From positions 1 to 5,810 of the forward strand of contig CAMBYA010000174.1 in NCBI GenBank assembly GCA_945872035.1: 5,810 bases of DNA, in the 5' to 3' direction. Numbering within the stretch: position 1 is the stretch's first letter; each line of letters starts with the position of its first letter. This document shows positions 4,788 to 5,810 of the stretch, one piece after another. The translations under genes and the position numbers were made by a program. The notes under the pieces were generated by a model. That model ran no database searches. It was not told the DNA's origin and was given only the letters and a program-made list of their open reading frames with translations. Source of the stretch: Rhizobium sp. Q54. Its GTDB lineage: Bacteria; Pseudomonadota; Alphaproteobacteria; SMXS01.

Positions 4788-5036
4788 TCAGGCGCGGTGG
4801 GCGTGCACGATCAGCGAGTCGATGGTCGCCTCGCCCAGCGCCCGGGCGGCCTCCAGCCGGTGAAGACCTTCCACCAGGATGTACCGGTCCGCGTCGGGAC
4901 GGACATGGATCGGAATCTTCAGGCCGTTCTCAAGGATGTCGCCCGCCAGCTTGTCGACCTTCTTCTGGTCGAGGGACTTGCGGTACTTGGTCGGCACGTA
5001 GATCTGCTCGATCGTCACCCGGACGGTTTTCAGCAT
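4788..5036 (-). CDS. ParB N-terminal-domain-only protein
   Basis: The 82-residue protein is little more than a ParB/Srx-fold N-terminal domain. ILENGLKIPIHVRP (34-47) corresponds to the I-x-E-N-G-L-x-x-P-I-x-V-R box of ParB, and YILVEGLHRLEAARALGE (52-69) to the G-x-x-R-x-x-A-A-x-x-x-G box. True ParB proteins go on to a helix-turn-helix and a dimerisation domain, both absent here, so it is unlikely to be a partition protein. Sulfiredoxins share the fold but need Cys in the GCHR motif; here that position is Leu58, so reductase activity is not expected. Small ParB-domain proteins can act as nucleotide-binding or nuclease-like modules, but no function is known for this one. The ATG at 5036 has GGGG 8 bases upstream, and an in-frame GTG at 5045 is the alternative. 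It is divergent from the toxin-antitoxin operon and faces the terminator at 4725-4761. Confidence 0.8.
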   Translation of the reverse strand: MLKTVRVTIEQIYVPTKYRKSLDQKKVDKLAGDILENGLKIPIHVRPDADRYILVEGLHRLEAARALGEATIDSLIVHAHRA

Positions 5037-5065
5037 GGCGTTCACCCCGTCATTCCCAAGGCTGG

Positions 5066-5074
5066 ATGATAGCA
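5066..5074 (-). promoter_or_regulatory. Extended -10 promoter for the ParB-domain gene
   Basis: Read on the minus strand, TGC (5074-5072) is followed directly by TATCAT (5071-5066), an extended -10 element with 5 of 6 matches to the core box. It lies about 30 bases ahead of the ATG at 5036. No good -35 box stands at 17 bases, which fits an extended -10 promoter. Confidence 0.45.
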
Positions 5075-5093
5075 GGCTTTGGCCAGCCGGCTA

Positions 5094-5121
5094 TTGGAAT
5101 TGCGGGATAAAGCCTTATGTT
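5094..5121 (+). promoter_or_regulatory. Promoter of the Phd/VapC operon
   Basis: TTGGAA (5094-5099) and TATGTT (5116-5121) are 16 bases apart, each with 4 of 6 consensus matches. Transcription would start near 5128, about 32 bases before the antitoxin ATG. The -10 box is also the left arm of the inverted repeat at 5116-5137. Confidence 0.45.
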
Positions 5122-5137
5122 CTAATGTATCAACATA
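5116..5137. promoter_or_regulatory. Operator-like inverted repeat of the Phd/VapC operon
   Basis: TATGTT (5116-5121) and AACATA (5132-5137) form a perfect 6-bp inverted repeat. A second, nested dyad ATGT/ACAT (5125-5128, 5133-5136) shares the right arm. The AT-rich repeat covers the -10 box and start point of the operon promoter. Phd/YefM antitoxins are known to repress their own operons by binding such palindromes, so this is a good autoregulation site. The site was found by eye; binding is inferred. Confidence 0.5.
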
Positions 5138-5159
5138 TTCAGTGGGACGAGGCTCCATC

Positions 5160-5414
5160 ATGACCATCACGACCCTGTCGAGCCGCGAGTTCCAGCAGAA
5201 CGCCAACCAGGCGCAGAAAGCCGCGCGCACCGGCCCGGTGTTCATCACCAACCGCGGGCGGCCGGCCCATGTGCTGCTCAGCTACGAGGAGTACCAGCGC
5301 ATCACCGGCGGGCGCCGGAACCTCGTGGAGTCGCTGTCGGCGCCCGGCCTCGCGGACATAGAGGTCGAGTTTCCCCGCTCGCGCGACCTGCCGCGCGAGG
5401 CCGATTTCTCGTGA
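5160..5414 (+). CDS. Phd/YefM-family antitoxin
   Basis: The 84-residue protein has the Phd/YefM layout: an N-terminal DNA-binding and dimerisation fold, TLSSREFQQNANQAQKAA (5-22), then GPVFITNRGRPAHVLLSYEEYQRI (25-48, two strands and a helix). An acidic, flexible tail (54-84, including GLADIEVEF and PRSRDLP) should bind and block the toxin. The GAGG site at 5149-5152 is 7 bases before the ATG at 5160, and the longer open frame (from 5079) runs through the promoter, so 5160 is the right start. Its TGA shares one base with the ATG of the toxin gene, a coupled arrangement that favours antitoxin-first translation. It probably represses its own promoter through the repeat at 5116-5137. Confidence 0.93.
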   Translation: MTITTLSSREFQQNANQAQKAARTGPVFITNRGRPAHVLLSYEEYQRITGGRRNLVESLSAPGLADIEVEFPRSRDLPREADFS

Positions 5415-5810
5415 TGTTCCTGCTCGACACCAACGTCATTTCCGAACTGCGCAAGGCGGGCGACGGCAAGGCCGATCCGGCCGTCGTGGCGTGGCTGTCT
5501 GGCATGGATGCCTCGGCGTTCTACCTCTCGGCCATCACCGTCATGGAGCTTGACCTGGGAATCCGGCTGATCGAGCGCCGCGATGCGGTCCAGGGGGCAA
5601 GGCTGCGTTCCTGGATGGACAACCAGGTCCTGCCCGAGTTCGCGGAGCGGACCATACCGGTCGATACGGCGGTGGCGCTCCGCTGCGCTCCGCTTCACGT
5701 GCCCGATCCCCGTCCCGAACGGGATTCGTTCATCGCGGCGACCGCGCTCGTGCACGGCATGACGATCGTGACACGCAACGTGGCCGACTTCGCGCCGCTG
5801 GACGTCGAGG
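5414..5810 (+). CDS. vapC: VapC-type PIN-domain toxin (FitB-like), cut at right edge
   Basis: An ATG at 5414 overlaps the antitoxin stop by one base and opens a frame that reaches the window edge, giving 132 residues of a family of about 140. The PIN motifs are present: FLLDTNVISELRK with Asp5, SAITVMELDLGI with Glu45, RDSFIAATALVHGM with Asp104, and IVTRNVADFAPL near the end with Asp125. These acidic residues hold the metal ions of a ribonuclease that in VapC toxins cuts RNA, often tRNA or rRNA; the actual target is unknown. The HVPDPRPERD stretch before Asp104 is typical of the FitB-like branch. Nothing suggests inactivation in the visible part. The last few residues and the stop are outside the window. 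The pair is therefore a type II toxin-antitoxin module with a Phd-type antitoxin. Confidence 0.93.
   Translation, partial: MFLLDTNVISELRKAGDGKADPAVVAWLSGMDASAFYLSAITVMELDLGIRLIERRDAVQGARLRSWMDNQVLPEFAERTIPVDTAVALRCAPLHVPDPRPERDSFIAATALVHGMTIVTRNVADFAPLDVE

Noticed and set aside
4788..5036. Sulfiredoxin, suggested by the shared fold and the nearby MsrA theme
   Set aside because: The catalytic Cys of the GCHR motif is Leu here, and msrA is over 4 kb away.
5675..5694. Perfect tandem repeat of GCGCTCCGCT inside vapC
   Set aside because: A recent 10-base duplication would shift the frame, but the reading frame and the HVPDPRPERD family motif are intact, so the repeat looks coincidental.

Overview
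The window is GC-rich, uses GC-ending codons and is packed with genes. Three copies of the invasion-associated-locus-B (IalB) family, which is known mainly from Alphaproteobacteria, together with an MsrA, a class-V aminotransferase and a Phd/VapC pair, point to a chromosomal segment of an alphaproteobacterium. I cannot fix the order or genus. There are no rRNA or tRNA genes, CRISPR arrays, insertion sequences or phage genes.

Layout. Positions 1-130 hold the first 19 codons of a minus-strand gene that looks like a small C-x5-C ferredoxin, with its own promoter and a perfect dyad over the predicted transcription start. Positions 131-664 (minus) are msrA. Positions 665-964 are a divergent intergenic region containing a possible 21-residue hydrophobic peptide ORF (minus). 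Positions 965-1480 (plus) encode a 171-residue winged-helix-like protein resembling DUF3320. It is followed by two exported IalB-family proteins (1573-2097 and 2159-2704, plus). A class-V alanine/serine-glyoxylate-type aminotransferase (2723-3859, minus) converges on the second. After a roughly 300-base divergent spacer comes a third exported IalB-family gene (4161-4703, plus), best started at a TTG codon and closed by a textbook intrinsic terminator at 4725-4761. The right end carries an 82-residue ParB-N-domain-only protein (4788-5036, minus). Divergent from it is a Phd/YefM antitoxin (5160-5414) overlapping a VapC PIN-domain toxin (5414 to the edge, cut a few residues short).

How it fits together. 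The three IalB paralogues share a signal peptide, a W-x2-x-C start to the domain, a C-x4-C second cysteine pair and a common C-terminal (K/N)-G-(F/Y)-x-A-(E/K) ending, so they look like local duplicates of a periplasmic disulfide-bonded protein. The aminotransferase lies between copies two and three in the opposite direction and shows no functional link. The toxin-antitoxin module is a self-contained unit with a promoter overlapped by an inverted repeat, as expected for autoregulation. The most unusual points are the IalB triplet, the standalone DUF3320-like protein, the ParB-domain-only protein beside the TA module, and the promoter/dyad at the left edge. I see no clear evidence of a wholly new multi-gene system.
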